Origin: Bacillus carboniphilus | Lineage (GTDB): Bacteria > Bacillota > Bacilli > Bacillales > JAIVKR01 | Reading direction: 5' to 3' | DNA length: 64,000 nucleotides | Assembly: GCF_020524035.2 (NCBI RefSeq) | Contig: NZ_CP129013.1 | Location: 3,286,001 to 3,350,000, forward strand | Part shown: piece after piece, positions 52,815 to 62,059 of the stretch | How the letters are laid out: each line of letters opens with the position of its first letter | Numbering within the stretch: the stretch's first letter is position 1 | Notes under the pieces: generated by a model | Seen by the model: the letters and a program-made list of their open reading frames with translations, nothing else | Told to the model about the DNA's origin: nothing | Databases searched by the model: none | Program-made: the position numbers and the translations under genes

Positions 52815-53270
52815 ATGGACTCAATTGGTAAATGGATATCGACAATCCATCGCTATAATCATATTTATATTTCTAGACAATTTGAAACCTTAGATATCGG
52901 TATTGGTAAAGGGCAAATGATGTTTTTGCTTTTTTTATATAAAAATGATGGGGTAACTCAAGACTATATATCAAAAAAATTGTACATTGATAAAGCTACC
53001 GTTACTCGTGCTATTCAAAAACTTGAATCTGAAGGTTTTGTGAAGAGAACGGTATCTCCGGATGACAGACGACAAAACTTAGTGTATTTGACGAAAAAAG
53101 CTCGAAAAGTGGAGAAAGATATATTAAATGTATTAAGAGATGTAAATGACGTGATGTCGGAAAACTTTACCGAACAAGAAAAAGATCAGATCATTTGTTT
53201 ATTAAAAAAGATGGTAAATAATATGGTTACAGAAATCCAAGAGAAGGGAGTGGAAAAAAGTGCAGAGTGA
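52815..53270 (+). CDS. MarR-family transcription regulator
   Basis: A 151-residue winged helix repressor. The DNA-binding part is GVTQDYISKKLYIDKATVTR and the wing VKRTVSPDDRRQNLVYLTKK. The N- and C-terminal helices form the dimer. The ATG at 52815 follows CGGAG. Twin operators in its promoter suggest autoregulation, and the MATE pump gene overlaps its 3' end by 11 bases, so both are controlled together. The ligand is unknown, probably a pump substrate. Confidence 0.88.
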   Translation: MDSIGKWISTIHRYNHIYISRQFETLDIGIGKGQMMFLLFLYKNDGVTQDYISKKLYIDKATVTRAIQKLESEGFVKRTVSPDDRRQNLVYLTKKARKVEKDILNVLRDVNDVMSENFTEQEKDQIICLLKKMVNNMVTEIQEKGVEKSAE

Positions 53271-54642
53271 ATTAAGTAAAAAATTAGGGACTGAAAATAT
53301 ATCAAAGCTAATGGTTAATTTATCCCTTCCTGCTTTTATAGGAATGATGGTTATGGCTTTATATAATGTCGTTGATACAATCTTTATTGCTCGAGGTGTA
53401 GGAACTTTAGGGGTAGCTGGATTAACCATTGCCTTTCCTATTCAGATGATTATGGGAGCCTTTGCTTTGGCTATGGGTGTAGGTGGTGCTGCTGTTGTTT
53501 CCATTCGTTTAGGAGAAAAGCAAGATGATAAAGCCAACGAAGTGTTTGGACATATTGTTTGGCTCGTTATTTTCTTTAGTTTGTTATTAGTCATTATTGC
53601 ACTTTTATTTTTAGAACCGCTATTACGAATATTTGGAGCAACAGAAGTATTACTACCTTATGCAAGTGATTACCTATCCATTCTCCTACTAGGTTCGATC
53701 TTTTTATCCTTTGCGATGGCGACCAATAATGTTGTTCGTGCAGAAGGAAATGCAAAAATGGCTATGTCCACCATGCTTGTTTCTTCTGTAATTAATATCA
53801 TTCTTGATCCTATCTTTATTTTTGGTTTGGATATGGGGATTAGTGGAGCGGCTACTGCGACAATTATTTCACAAGCATGTGCAGCCATTTGGATTTTTAC
53901 TTATTTCATGAGTGGCAAAAGTTCTGTTAGCTTTACATGGATTGGGTTTATGCCGAAACTCTCCATTGTGAAAGAAATAGTGGCCATTGGTTCGTCCACT
54001 TTTGTCAGACAAATTGCGGCGAGTGTTTCAATTGTAGCTATTAACTGGATGGTTCTTTTATACGGAAGCGAGACACAAATTGCAATATATGGAATCATTA
54101 ATCGTATTTTAATGTTTGGATTAATGCCGATGTTTGGCATAGTTCAAGGGATGCAACCTATTGTTGGATATAACTATGGTGCGAAGCAATATAGTCGTGT
54201 AGGGCATGCGGCAAAGCTTAGCTTTATGGTGGCTACTACGATGTCTATTGTTATTTGGATTATCGCTTTAACGTTTGCCGAGCCTTTGATTTCAATATTT
54301 ACTACCGATCAACAGGTAATCAACCAAGGAGCTGAGACGTTAAGGTTGATGTTCTTACTTGCGCCGGTGATTGGTTTTCAAATGGTGTCTGGCGGATTAT
54401 ATCAGGCACTAGGTAAAGCAAAAATCTCGTTTGTTTTATCAATTGCTAGACAATTGTTATTTTTAATTCCAATTGTATTAGTGTTACCCCATTTTATCGG
54501 AGTAATAGGGGTTTGGCTCGCCTTTCCAATTTCTGATTTCTTTGCCTTTCTATTGTCATTGTTCATTATCACAAAGGATAGAAAAATGCTCTTTAGAACT
54601 GATGATTTGAAGGATACATCCCCTAGCTTGAGAACGTCCTAA
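53260..54642 (+). CDS. MATE family efflux transporter
   Basis: A 460-residue membrane protein with 12 hydrophobic segments in two homologous halves. The first half carries LSLPAFIGMMVMALYNVVD and FPIQMIMGAFALAMGVGGA, the second GIVQGMQPIVGYNYGAKQY, which are typical MATE motifs. It would export cationic drugs or toxic compounds in exchange for Na+ or H+. The GTG start lies inside the marR 3' end, giving translational coupling. Confidence 0.92.
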   Translation: MQSELSKKLGTENISKLMVNLSLPAFIGMMVMALYNVVDTIFIARGVGTLGVAGLTIAFPIQMIMGAFALAMGVGGAAVVSIRLGEKQDDKANEVFGHIVWLVIFFSLLLVIIALLFLEPLLRIFGATEVLLPYASDYLSILLLGSIFLSFAMATNNVVRAEGNAKMAMSTMLVSSVINIILDPIFIFGLDMGISGAATATIISQACAAIWIFTYFMSGKSSVSFTWIGFMPKLSIVKEIVAIGSSTFVRQIAASVSIVAINWMVLLYGSETQIAIYGIINRILMFGLMPMFGIVQGMQPIVGYNYGAKQYSRVGHAAKLSFMVATTMSIVIWIIALTFAEPLISIFTTDQQVINQGAETLRLMFLLAPVIGFQMVSGGLYQALGKAKISFVLSIARQLLFLIPIVLVLPHFIGVIGVWLAFPISDFFAFLLSLFIITKDRKMLFRTDDLKDTSPSLRTS

Positions 54643-54733
54643 GCCTCAAGTCTTATGGCAAAATGGAGCTCAAGCTCGTTATGGTCTTTCTTATTTCTGT
54701 GTAACATGGAGATATAAGAAAGGAGGGAGCTTG

Positions 54734-55081
54734 ATGAAAAAAGTTGGTCTTCTCATAATAGGTGGAATCGCTACTTTTGTTTTAGTTGGTTCTATTGGAC
54801 CATTAATTAGTTTAGCAATCAGTTTAGTGATTCTTTACTTTGTGACAAAAGAGTTTTTAAAAACGAACTCAATGACAGTGAAAGTAGCTTTATTTATTAT
54901 CGGGCTTGTGCTAGTCAGTATAACTCTTTCTAATTTTCCAGCTTTAGTTGGCGTGTTTGTTGCCTATGTTTTATATGTTATATATAAAAAATGGAATGAA
55001 GAGAAATTAGATCATCATTCGAATGAAACAAATGATCCTTTCACAAACTTTGAAAAACAATGGGCAGAATTAAATAAATAA
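54734..55081 (+). CDS. liaI: LiaI-like membrane protein
   Basis: A 116-residue protein with four close hydrophobic segments (GLLIIGGIATFVLVGSIG, ISLAISLVILYFV, VALFIIGLVLVSITL, ALVGVFVAYVLYVIY) and a polar cytosolic tail ending FEKQWAELNK. In B. subtilis LiaI anchors the phage-shock protein LiaH at the membrane, and here liaH follows directly. The ATG at 54734 lies at good distance from AAAGGAGGG. The name rests on position and layout. Confidence 0.75.
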   Translation: MKKVGLLIIGGIATFVLVGSIGPLISLAISLVILYFVTKEFLKTNSMTVKVALFIIGLVLVSITLSNFPALVGVFVAYVLYVIYKKWNEEKLDHHSNETNDPFTNFEKQWAELNK

Positions 55082-55242
55082 CGCTTCTTGGCTTATTAGA
55101 GGGATGTCAACTAATCATTCCCCCATCCAATAGATAAGTTGACATGCTCTCTCAAAAAAATTTAGGAACAAATTATGTAGCTGACCTTAAAAAAGCTATT
55201 TACAAAATTCTAAATCGAAAATGGAAAAGGAGAGAGTTTAAC

Positions 55243-55875
55243 ATGACGAACATATTGACCCGTATAAAAAATTCAATTTCAGCTGATATAAATGAATTGT
55301 TAGATGAAAAGGAACAAAAAAATCCGATTGCAACACTTAATCAATATTTGAGAGAGTGTGAACAGGAAGTATTAAAAGTAAGAAACTTGGTCGAAAGACA
55401 GAATCGATTAAAAGAGGAATTTTATAAAGAGTTACAAGAAGCAAAGTATTTATTTGGAAAAAGAGAACGACAGTCAGAAGTAGCTAAAGCAGCTGGTGAA
55501 ACAGACCTTTATGAATATGCGATTAAAGAGAAGCTTGAGTTAGAACATAGGACAGAATCATTAGAACGCTCATATGAAAATGCATTAATGCAGCTAAAAG
55601 AGTTGGAAGAAAAGTATCAAGACATGAACGCAAAGTTAAAAGATATGAAAATGAGAAGAATGGAACTAATGGGAAAAGAAAACTACGTTCGAGCAAACAG
55701 ACGTATGGATCGTATGATGGATGACCAACAAATGTTTAAATCATTGGATCGCTTCAGCGAGATGGAATATTATATAGAAGGTTTAGGAAGGCAAATGAAC
55801 GAAAAGTATGATCAACACCAGAATGACATTCGTCTAGAGCAACTAGAAAAAAAGATGGAACAGGTTGAAAAGTAA
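55243..55875 (+). CDS. liaH: LiaH/PspA phage-shock protein
   Basis: A 210-residue, nearly all-helical coiled-coil protein of the PspA/IM30 family. It starts ILTRIKNSISADINELLDE with the amphipathic helix that meets the membrane, followed by NPIATLNQYLRECEQEVLKV and long heptad helices. It forms large rings that protect the membrane under cell-wall antibiotic stress. The ATG at 55243 follows AAAAGGAGAGAG; the frame upstream of it is not used. A terminator after the gene separates it from liaF. Confidence 0.9.
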   Translation: MTNILTRIKNSISADINELLDEKEQKNPIATLNQYLRECEQEVLKVRNLVERQNRLKEEFYKELQEAKYLFGKRERQSEVAKAAGETDLYEYAIKEKLELEHRTESLERSYENALMQLKELEEKYQDMNAKLKDMKMRRMELMGKENYVRANRRMDRMMDDQQMFKSLDRFSEMEYYIEGLGRQMNEKYDQHQNDIRLEQLEKKMEQVEK

Positions 55876-55885
55876 AGAAGGAAAG

Positions 55886-55919
55886 GACGTAGTTGCTAAA
55901 GATGACTACGTCTTTTTTG
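55886..55919 (+). terminator. Terminator between liaH and liaF
   Basis: GACGTAGT and ACTACGTC, 11-base loop, TTTTTT. It would let liaIH be induced strongly while the regulatory genes stay low. Confidence 0.75.
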
Positions 55920-56007
55920 TAAATATGAAAAGCCTTCAAATTTGCTAAAATAAAGTGGTATGATTTATGTTGTGGATATCACAAGTAAAGAAAGGAGTTG
56001 AGTCGTC

Positions 56008-56700
56008 ATGGGACCAAAGTTTTCGACAAATGCAGTCAACTGGTTTATCTTAACAGGATTACTATTCATATTTGTTGACCAGTTGTTTTTTGATCAAATC
56101 CCGATCTTTTTTTTACTTGTGGTTTCTGCTTTTATTTATTATGGACGTAAAAACTATCAAAAGACTAGAGGAAGATCACTATTTTGGATAGGGATCATAT
56201 TCATTATTATTTTGATCCTTAGCACGGATCTGTTTATGATTGCGGGAATCATCATTATCATTTACATCATTATTCAATATTCACAAAGGAACAGTGAACC
56301 GAAAATAATGGATATTAATCGTTTTAAAGAATCGAAAATCGACTCCATGTTATTTCATAAAGTGAGGACGAAGAATTTATATGAATGGACAGATGTGAAT
56401 ATACAGGCTGGAATTGGAGATACAGAAATAAACGTTAGTAATACGGTTTTGCCAAGAGGCGAATCCATTATTTTTATTAGAAACATAATTGGGAACATCA
56501 AGATTTACGTTCCTTACGATGTCGAAGTTCATATCAATAGTTCGATTGTTTTTGGAGGGCTTAGTATTTTTGAGGAACAAGCTCAACAGCTAATGAATGA
56601 AACAATCATTTATGCGACGGAGGACTATGCAGATGCTACAAGGAAATTAAAAATTGTTACTTCCATTATCATCGGTGATGTGGAGGTAAAGAGGATATGA
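56008..56700 (+). CDS. liaF: LiaF, negative regulator of LiaRS
   Basis: A 230-residue membrane protein. Four hydrophobic segments in the first 90 residues are followed by a cytosolic beta-rich domain (WTDVNIQAGIGDTEINVSN, GNIKIYVPYDVEVHINSSI, VVFGGLSIF-like) of the LiaF/DUF2154 type. It keeps the kinase LiaS inactive without stress. The ATG follows AAAGGAG. Its stop overlaps the liaS start. Confidence 0.88.
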   Translation: MGPKFSTNAVNWFILTGLLFIFVDQLFFDQIPIFFLLVVSAFIYYGRKNYQKTRGRSLFWIGIIFIIILILSTDLFMIAGIIIIIYIIIQYSQRNSEPKIMDINRFKESKIDSMLFHKVRTKNLYEWTDVNIQAGIGDTEINVSNTVLPRGESIIFIRNIIGNIKIYVPYDVEVHINSSIVFGGLSIFEEQAQQLMNETIIYATEDYADATRKLKIVTSIIIGDVEVKRI

Positions 56701-57734
56701 ACCTAATTCAACGTTATTTATTCATAATGTTTACGATAATTTTTGTTATCACGATTGTTGTTGGGGTTAGTTTTTACAAAGTTTTTCTTCCTGATCATTT
56801 TTTGGTTCTTTGGGAACGAAAAGTGTTTACGCTTCCCTTTATCGTTTTTTTGTTTTTAATGATTATGATCGTAGGATTTGTTTTTTCCATTCCTATTATG
56901 TTTCATCTAAAAAATGAATTGCGAAACGTGGATTTTTCCCTGGAGAAACTTCATCATGGTTCTTATAAAAAGCATGAAAAGTATAGTGTTATTCCTGAGA
57001 TAAAAAGAATTCAATTAAAATTAGATGACTTTCAATCTTATGTTATGGAACAGACAAAGCGTTCACAAAAACTTGTCAACGAAATGGTCGAAATACAGGA
57101 GAAAAGAGTTCAAAAAGTAGTAGAGGAAGAAAGACAAAGGTTAGCAAGAGAACTGCATGATTCAGTTAGCCAACAGCTTTTTGCAGCATCGATGTTAATG
57201 TCTGCATTGAATGAATCAAATCCAGGTGATAACCAAAAACAAATGAAAATGGTAGAAAAGATGATTCACCAATCTCAACTGGAAATGAGAGCCCTCCTGT
57301 TACACTTGAGACCTGTTGCTTTAAAGGGAAAGTCACTATCTGAAGGTGTTGAAGAGTTACTAAATGAATTAAAACAAAAAGTAACGATATCCATTGAATG
57401 GAAAGTGGAAAATGTTGAAATAGATTTAGGAATTGAAGATCATTTGTTTCGCATTTTACAGGAAGCTGTTTCGAATACTCTTAGGCATGCTCAGGCACAA
57501 TCATTGGATGTTTTCTTAATGGAGCGGTCAGGTGTTTTAATATTAAAAGTAATAGATGATGGAGTAGGATTTGATGTACAAGAGCAAAAAACGTCTTCAT
57601 ATGGTTTAGGGAATATACATGAACGAGCTTTAGAAATTGGTGGTTCCTTCAAGATCGTTAGCCTACTAGGTAAAGGAACTACTGTTGAGGTGAAAGTACC
57701 CATTTTCTCAAAAAAGGAGGGCTCTGAGAAATGA
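56697..57734 (+). CDS. liaS: LiaS sensor histidine kinase
   Basis: A 345-residue intramembrane-sensing kinase. Two membrane segments (about residues 8-30 and 45-68) with a very short outer loop are followed by a HAMP-like part, the HisKA_3 box [20 protein letters not shown] with the phosphorylated His, and an ATPase end ([34 protein letters not shown]). It senses cell-envelope stress from lipid II-binding antibiotics. Overlaps both neighbours by four bases. Confidence 0.92.
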   Translation: MNLIQRYLFIMFTIIFVITIVVGVSFYKVFLPDHFLVLWERKVFTLPFIVFLFLMIMIVGFVFSIPIMFHLKNELRNVDFSLEKLHHGSYKKHEKYSVIPEIKRIQLKLDDFQSYVMEQTKRSQKLVNEMVEIQEKRVQKVVEEERQRLARELHDSVSQQLFAASMLMSALNESNPGDNQKQMKMVEKMIHQSQLEMRALLLHLRPVALKGKSLSEGVEELLNELKQKVTISIEWKVENVEIDLGIEDHLFRILQEAVSNTLRHAQAQSLDVFLMERSGVLILKVIDDGVGFDVQEQKTSSYGLGNIHERALEIGGSFKIVSLLGKGTTVEVKVPIFSKKEGSEK

Positions 57735-58363
57735 TTAAAGTTCTACTCATTGATGATCATGAAATGGTGCGCATTGGCGTATCCGCTTATTTATCATCTC
57801 AATCTGATATTGAAGTAGTGGGAGAAGCTTCAAATGGAAAGCAAGGCGTATTGCTTGCACTTGACTTAAAACCAGATATTATTTTAATGGATTTAGTCAT
57901 GGATGAAATGGATGGAATAGAAGCGACAAAGCAAATTATCACTCAATGGCCGGAAGCGAAAATCATTATTATAACAAGTTTTTTAGATGATGATAAAGTG
58001 TACCCGGCTATAGAAGCAGGTGCCGTTAGTTATTTGTTGAAAACGTCCAAAGCGAATAGGATTGCCGATGCTATTAGGAAAACATTTCAAGGAGAAACCG
58101 TTCTTGAGCCAGAGGTAACGGGGAAAGTAATGAAAAAAATGAGAAATCCGAAAAAAACTTTTCTTTATGAAGACTTAACAGAAAGAGAAATGGAAGTCCT
58201 TCTATTAATGACGAAAGGTAAAACGAATCAAGAAATAGCCGATGAATTATTTATTGCCTTAAAAACAGTGAAGGCGCACGTTAGTAACATTTTGAGTAAA
58301 TTGCAAGTTCACGACCGAACGCAAGCGGTTATTTATGCTTTTAAACATGGATTAACAGACTAG
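57731..58363 (+). CDS. liaR: LiaR response regulator
   Basis: A 210-residue NarL/FixJ-type regulator. The receiver domain has the acidic pair DD at residues 8-9, the phosphorylated Asp in [11 protein letters not shown] (about 54) and Lys in SYLLKTSKA. The LuxR-type helix-turn-helix is [20 protein letters not shown] and [19 protein letters not shown]. It should activate liaIH. No terminator is seen between it and nos 52 bases on. Confidence 0.92.
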   Translation: MIKVLLIDDHEMVRIGVSAYLSSQSDIEVVGEASNGKQGVLLALDLKPDIILMDLVMDEMDGIEATKQIITQWPEAKIIIITSFLDDDKVYPAIEAGAVSYLLKTSKANRIADAIRKTFQGETVLEPEVTGKVMKKMRNPKKTFLYEDLTEREMEVLLLMTKGKTNQEIADELFIALKTVKAHVSNILSKLQVHDRTQAVIYAFKHGLTD

Positions 58364-58415
58364 GAGAAGTCATAAATATCTTTTTTAGATCCTACAACGA
58401 GAGGTGAACCATCAA

Positions 58416-59498
58416 ATGAAAGAAAAATTGTGGCATGAAGCTTCATCATTTATACAAACGTGTTATCAAGAGTTAGGCAAATCAATAGAACAAACAGAAA
58501 ATCGTCTTAGAGAAATAAAAAAGCAAATCGACACTTCTTGCTTTTATGAACATACGGAAGAAGAACTGAGTCACGGTGCTAAAATGGCTTGGCGAAATAG
58601 TAATCGCTGTATTGGAAGATTCTTTTGGGACAAGCTTCATGTCGTTGATCAACGAAACCTAAATACGGTTGAAGACATAAAAGAGGCCCTTTTTCACCAC
58701 ATTGAATATGCTACGAACAAAGGAAATATTCGTCCGACAATTACCATTTTTAAGCCCAAAAAAAGTCTTAATAATCAAGTGAGAATTTGGAATCATCAAC
58801 TCATTCGTTATGCAGGTTATGAAACAGAGCATGGAATTTTAGGTGATTCTTCTTCAATTTCTTTTACAAATGCATGTGAAAAACTAGGGTGGAAAGGCAA
58901 TGGAACTCATTTCGATGTCTTACCCTTAGTCATTCAGTTAAATAATGAAGATCCAGTTTGGGTTCCTATACCTGAATCATTGATAGTAGAGGTACCTATT
59001 ACACATCCCTTTATTGAAGGATTTCAAGACTTACACCTTAAATGGTATGCAGTACCAATGATAGCCGATATGAAGTTAGAAATAGGTGGGATTGACTATA
59101 TTGCATCTCCTTTTAATGGTTGGTACATGGAAACGGAAATTGGAGCGAGAAATTTAGCGGATACAACTAGATATAATATGCTACCTAAAGTAGCTTCTAT
59201 AATGGAAATTGATACACGTCTAAACACACACTTGTGGAAAGATCGAGCGCTAATTGAGTTAAACACGGCTGTTATGCATTCTTATAAGCAAGCAGGGGTA
59301 AGTATTGTGGATCATCATACAGCAGCCAATCAATTTAAACGGTTTGAGAAAAATGAAGAATCAAGTGGTCGAAAGGTAACAGGTGATTGGGTTTGGCTTA
59401 TTCCTCCTGTATCACCAGCAACGACGCATATTTTTCATAAACAATATAGTAATGTGGATGTGAAACCTAATTATTATTATCAAGAAAAGCCATACTGA
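58416..59498 (+). CDS. nos: Bacterial nitric oxide synthase, oxygenase domain
   Basis: A 360-residue cytosolic heme enzyme that makes NO and citrulline from arginine with the help of a tetrahydrofolate or biopterin cofactor and outside reductases. The heme Cys is in [19 protein letters not shown], the arginine-binding Glu in [14 protein letters not shown], and the cofactor end in [19 protein letters not shown]. It lacks a reductase domain, as all Bacillus forms. The ATG at 58416 lies nine bases after GAGGTG. It follows liaR with no terminator. Confidence 0.95.
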   Translation: MKEKLWHEASSFIQTCYQELGKSIEQTENRLREIKKQIDTSCFYEHTEEELSHGAKMAWRNSNRCIGRFFWDKLHVVDQRNLNTVEDIKEALFHHIEYATNKGNIRPTITIFKPKKSLNNQVRIWNHQLIRYAGYETEHGILGDSSSISFTNACEKLGWKGNGTHFDVLPLVIQLNNEDPVWVPIPESLIVEVPITHPFIEGFQDLHLKWYAVPMIADMKLEIGGIDYIASPFNGWYMETEIGARNLADTTRYNMLPKVASIMEIDTRLNTHLWKDRALIELNTAVMHSYKQAGVSIVDHHTAANQFKRFEKNEESSGRKVTGDWVWLIPPVSPATTHIFHKQYSNVDVKPNYYYQEKPY

Positions 59499-59535
59499 CA
59501 TCATACTTTTTAGTCTATTTGTCTAAGCTATATGT

Positions 59536-60153
59536 ATGATGAAAAAAATAAGAAGTTTAACCGTATTGTTGGTGCTGCTTTGTTTATGGAATGGAATGGT
59601 TTATGGTCAAACTTATGATAACTATACTGTCCAAAAAGGAGATAGTTTATGGATTATTTCATTGAAATACCAGATCGGGTTAGACGAGATTATCGCTGCA
59701 AATCCGGAAATTAAAAACCCTGCTCTGATATATCCTAATCAAAAGGTGTTAGTTCCTTTGAAGACAGAAACAAAAGCGATAGAAGAGGAGGTAGTTGAAT
59801 TAACAAATGCTCAGCGACAAAAAGTTGGGTTAACGAGTTATCAGCATGATTGGGAGTTGCAAAGAACAGCTCGATATAAATCTTGTGACATGAGAGATAA
59901 TGGTTATTTTTCTCATCAATCTCCTGTATATGGTAGTCCATTTGAAATGATGAGTTCCTTTGGTATTTCTTATCAAACAGCAGGAGAAAATATTGCCAAG
60001 GGACAAACTTCCGCTCAACAAGTAGTGAATTCGTGGATGAACAGTAGCGGTCATAGGGCGAACATTTTAAGCCAGAAATTTACTCATATTGGGGTAGGGT
60101 ATTGTAGCTCTAGTCAAGGTGGATATTGGACTCAAATGTTTATCGCTAAATAA
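59536..60153 (+). CDS. Secreted LysM-CAP (SCP-like) protein
   Basis: A 205-residue secreted protein: signal peptide at residues 1-24, a LysM domain (YTVQKGDSLWIISLKYQIGL, to about residue 75) that binds peptidoglycan, and a CAP domain (LTNAQRQKVGLTSYQHDWEL, GYFSHQSP, AGENIAKGQTS, NSSGHRANILS, HIGVGYC). This is the YkwD/SafA-like layout; the role may be in cell wall or spore coat. No clear ribosome binding site stands before the ATG at 59536 or 59539, so it may be poorly translated or coupled to nos. Confidence 0.85.
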   Translation: MMKKIRSLTVLLVLLCLWNGMVYGQTYDNYTVQKGDSLWIISLKYQIGLDEIIAANPEIKNPALIYPNQKVLVPLKTETKAIEEEVVELTNAQRQKVGLTSYQHDWELQRTARYKSCDMRDNGYFSHQSPVYGSPFEMMSSFGISYQTAGENIAKGQTSAQQVVNSWMNSSGHRANILSQKFTHIGVGYCSSSQGGYWTQMFIAK

Positions 60154-60154
60154 A

Positions 60155-60190
60155 AACAAAACGATTACGCAGGTGATCGTTTTGTTTTTT
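60155..60190. terminator. Bidirectional terminator
   Basis: AAACAAAACGAT and ATCGTTTTGTTT, 11-base loop, TTTT end; between the LysM-CAP gene and the minus-strand gene at 60165, whose last codons it covers. Confidence 0.8.
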
Positions 60191-60833
60191 GAAGGTCCTC
60201 TTTCACCTTTTCGATTAACTGTGGTGAGTCGTTAATGATCTTTCCAATATAAACAAATCCAATGACAGTAAAAATGGACATGATCCAATTGAAGATTTTA
60301 CGAACAACAATGCCTTTGTCGAAAGCTTCTACTCCATACTCCATAATTAGCCAAGTTTTAATGGAAGCTAAAATGACCATTTTTAAAACAAAAATGAGAC
60401 AAATAATGTGAAAGAGAATAAGAAGTTTTTTCTCATAATATAGCTTTTTACTAAAAAACTTATCATAGCCTTGAAGCTCAGCGAAATCAACTGCAAAATA
60501 AAGAGGGATAGGCTTATTAATTAACATAGAAAAAAGAAAGATACCACTCATACAAAAAGTGAAAATCACTTGATTCCAAAGAAGCTGCAAGGCTGACCCT
60601 GCAAGCAATTCAACAGATGTACCAATGATTAAAGTTAACAATATATAAACACCAAAAAAATTGATTTTTTTTAGTTCAAAAAAACGATAAATACTATAAA
60701 GGATTCCAGGAACGGATGATAGGATCATAGCATAATAATCACCAAGTGATTCTCGTAAAATCCCTGAATTCCACATAACTACAGGAAAGATTAGATAAAA
60801 AATAATATCATAAACAACAATGTTCTTTTTCAT
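60165..60833 (-). CDS. VC0807-like membrane protein
   Basis: A 222-residue protein with six hydrophobic segments: about residues 7-24, 32-48, 57-80, 84-105, 130-155 and 185-205. Motifs MILSSVPGILYSIYRFFELK and LFSMLINKPIPLYFA match the VC0807 family of membrane proteins found in many bacteria, function unknown. The ATG follows AAAGGGGGT. Single-gene unit. Confidence 0.7.
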   Translation of the reverse strand: MKKNIVVYDIIFYLIFPVVMWNSGILRESLGDYYAMILSSVPGILYSIYRFFELKKINFFGVYILLTLIIGTSVELLAGSALQLLWNQVIFTFCMSGIFLFSMLINKPIPLYFAVDFAELQGYDKFFSKKLYYEKKLLILFHIICLIFVLKMVILASIKTWLIMEYGVEAFDKGIVVRKIFNWIMSIFTVIGFVYIGKIINDSPQLIEKVKEDLQKTKRSPA

Positions 60834-60929
60834 ACAATACCCCCTTTGTAATGGTTCGTATACTAATATTATCCAATAATTAGATTATTATCAAGGGGAA
60901 AATAAAAAAGCCGAACCTTGTTCGACTTA

Positions 60930-61412
60930 TTAAATGTTAATACCTACTTTTTTAGCGATATTTTTATTTAGAATAAAGTTATATTTATCAGCGTGCTTCT
61001 GCTCATCCGTAATGATTTCGTACAAAATATCTCGATAGTAAAAATTCTGAAAAAATGCTCTGATTTTTCGGTAATCTTCTACGGCAGATAGTTCACCAAA
61101 AAAGGCTTCTTTAATACCTGCTAAATAGCTTTTCGGTTCTTGATAGGAAGGGGATTCATTTGTTTGAACTTCTTGACCTGTTAAGTTTCTATAAATGTCT
61201 CTAAATAATTGATTATGCTTCATTTCATCATTTCGAATGGACGTAATGATGTCTTTTTCTTCAGCAGTTGGAGCAACAGATATGAGATAGTTATAAAATT
61301 GCTCATCTTTACGTTCTCCTTGAACGGCTTCTTGAATTAAGTTTGCTGCTTGTTGAACCGATTGATTCAAACGTTGATAATAATAGAAGTCGGGTCTTCC
61401 ATATTGATACAT
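60930..61412 (-). CDS. Ferritin-like domain protein (YhjR-like)
   Basis: A 160-residue four-helix protein with two carboxylate-His motif sets: GERKDEQFYNYL with DEMKHNQLFRDI, and GELSAVEDYRK with TDEQKHADKYNFIL. They can bind a di-iron centre as in rubrerythrin-like proteins. Bacillus members of this type are found in spores or in iron handling. The ATG at 61412 follows AAGGAGG. A short hairpin (CGAAC-CTT-GTTCG) near 60910 may end the transcript. Confidence 0.8.
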   Translation of the reverse strand: MYQYGRPDFYYYQRLNQSVQQAANLIQEAVQGERKDEQFYNYLISVAPTAEEKDIITSIRNDEMKHNQLFRDIYRNLTGQEVQTNESPSYQEPKSYLAGIKEAFFGELSAVEDYRKIRAFFQNFYYRDILYEIITDEQKHADKYNFILNKNIAKKVGINI

Positions 61413-61521
61413 CAATTTTCCTCCTTCTTTGTTTCGTTGATAAGATGTAATAGAGGAAGTTTAACTTCGAACATTTTAAAACCCTGTGTACCAAATTGAG
61501 AGTCTCATAGGGTTTTTCTTA

Positions 61522-61667
61522 ATGTCTAGCTCCATCGCCCAGCGACTCGTAAGTTTTTCGACGCACAGGAAGTGCTAGCCTAGCATCATCGTTGCCCACA
61601 GGACGTGGCTGTAATTAGTTGACGCTCATTATCCCAAGTCGCTTAGCGTACTCTTCCGCTTTTCTTT
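61522..61667 (+). repeat. Dispersed modular repeat with changed tail (copy J)
   Basis: TGTCTAGCTCCATCGCCC, GCGACTCGTAAGTTTTTCGA, the inner CACAGGAAGTGCTAGC module and a diverged end (AAGTCGCTTAGCGTACTC, CCGCTTTTCTT). The end overlaps the 3' codons of the minus-strand gene at 61643. Confidence 0.75.
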
Positions 61668-61795
61668 GTTTGGTACTCCTTTAATAATTGAGCAAGCTTA
61701 TACTGTTTGTAACTTTCAATATATAAATCTCCATGTTTATTAACTCCTAACTTTTTTAGTTCTTTCACATACCAGCCTTTGCTCCCATAATACAT
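61643..61795 (-). CDS. DUF2639 (YflJ-like) small protein
   Basis: A 50-codon gene, ATG behind GGAGG. The sequence MYYGSKGWYVKELKKLGVNK, then LYIESYKQYKLAQLL matches the small DUF2639 proteins of Bacillus, known from spores or membranes but without a function. The last seven codons (KKSGRVR) and the stop are the reverse strand of the repeat tail. So either the repeat invaded the end of the gene or the gene uses it as its normal end. Confidence 0.65.
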   Translation of the reverse strand: MYYGSKGWYVKELKKLGVNKHGDLYIESYKQYKLAQLLKEYQTKKSGRVR

Positions 61796-61959
61796 GCTAT
61801 TCCTCCTAATAACATTATGACAAGTTGTTTTGTATATTGTATTCGTGAACTTTTAATATATGCTAAATGAGAGTGAGGTGGTGGATAAACTCATTTCTTT
61901 CTCCTGTTAAATAGTTAATAGTTTAAAATGCTAATTTTCTAAAATTTGAGACAGTTACA

Positions 61960-61989
61960 TTGACAGTTTATAACTAGAAACCGTACACT
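61960..61989 (+). promoter_or_regulatory. Sigma-A type promoter of the hut operon
   Basis: TTGACA (61960-61965) and TACACT (61984-61989) with an 18-base spacer, 70 bases before hutP. Confidence 0.6.
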
Positions 61990-62059
61990 TGAAGTAGTGA
62001 TTAGTTATTAGAGTAATAATAAGATTCATTCATCTTTTAGAAAAAGTAAGGAGACTTAC

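Noticed and set aside
15426..61667. Repeats as a CRISPR array
   Set aside because: Copies are far apart, of different length and without regular spacers; no cas genes are seen.
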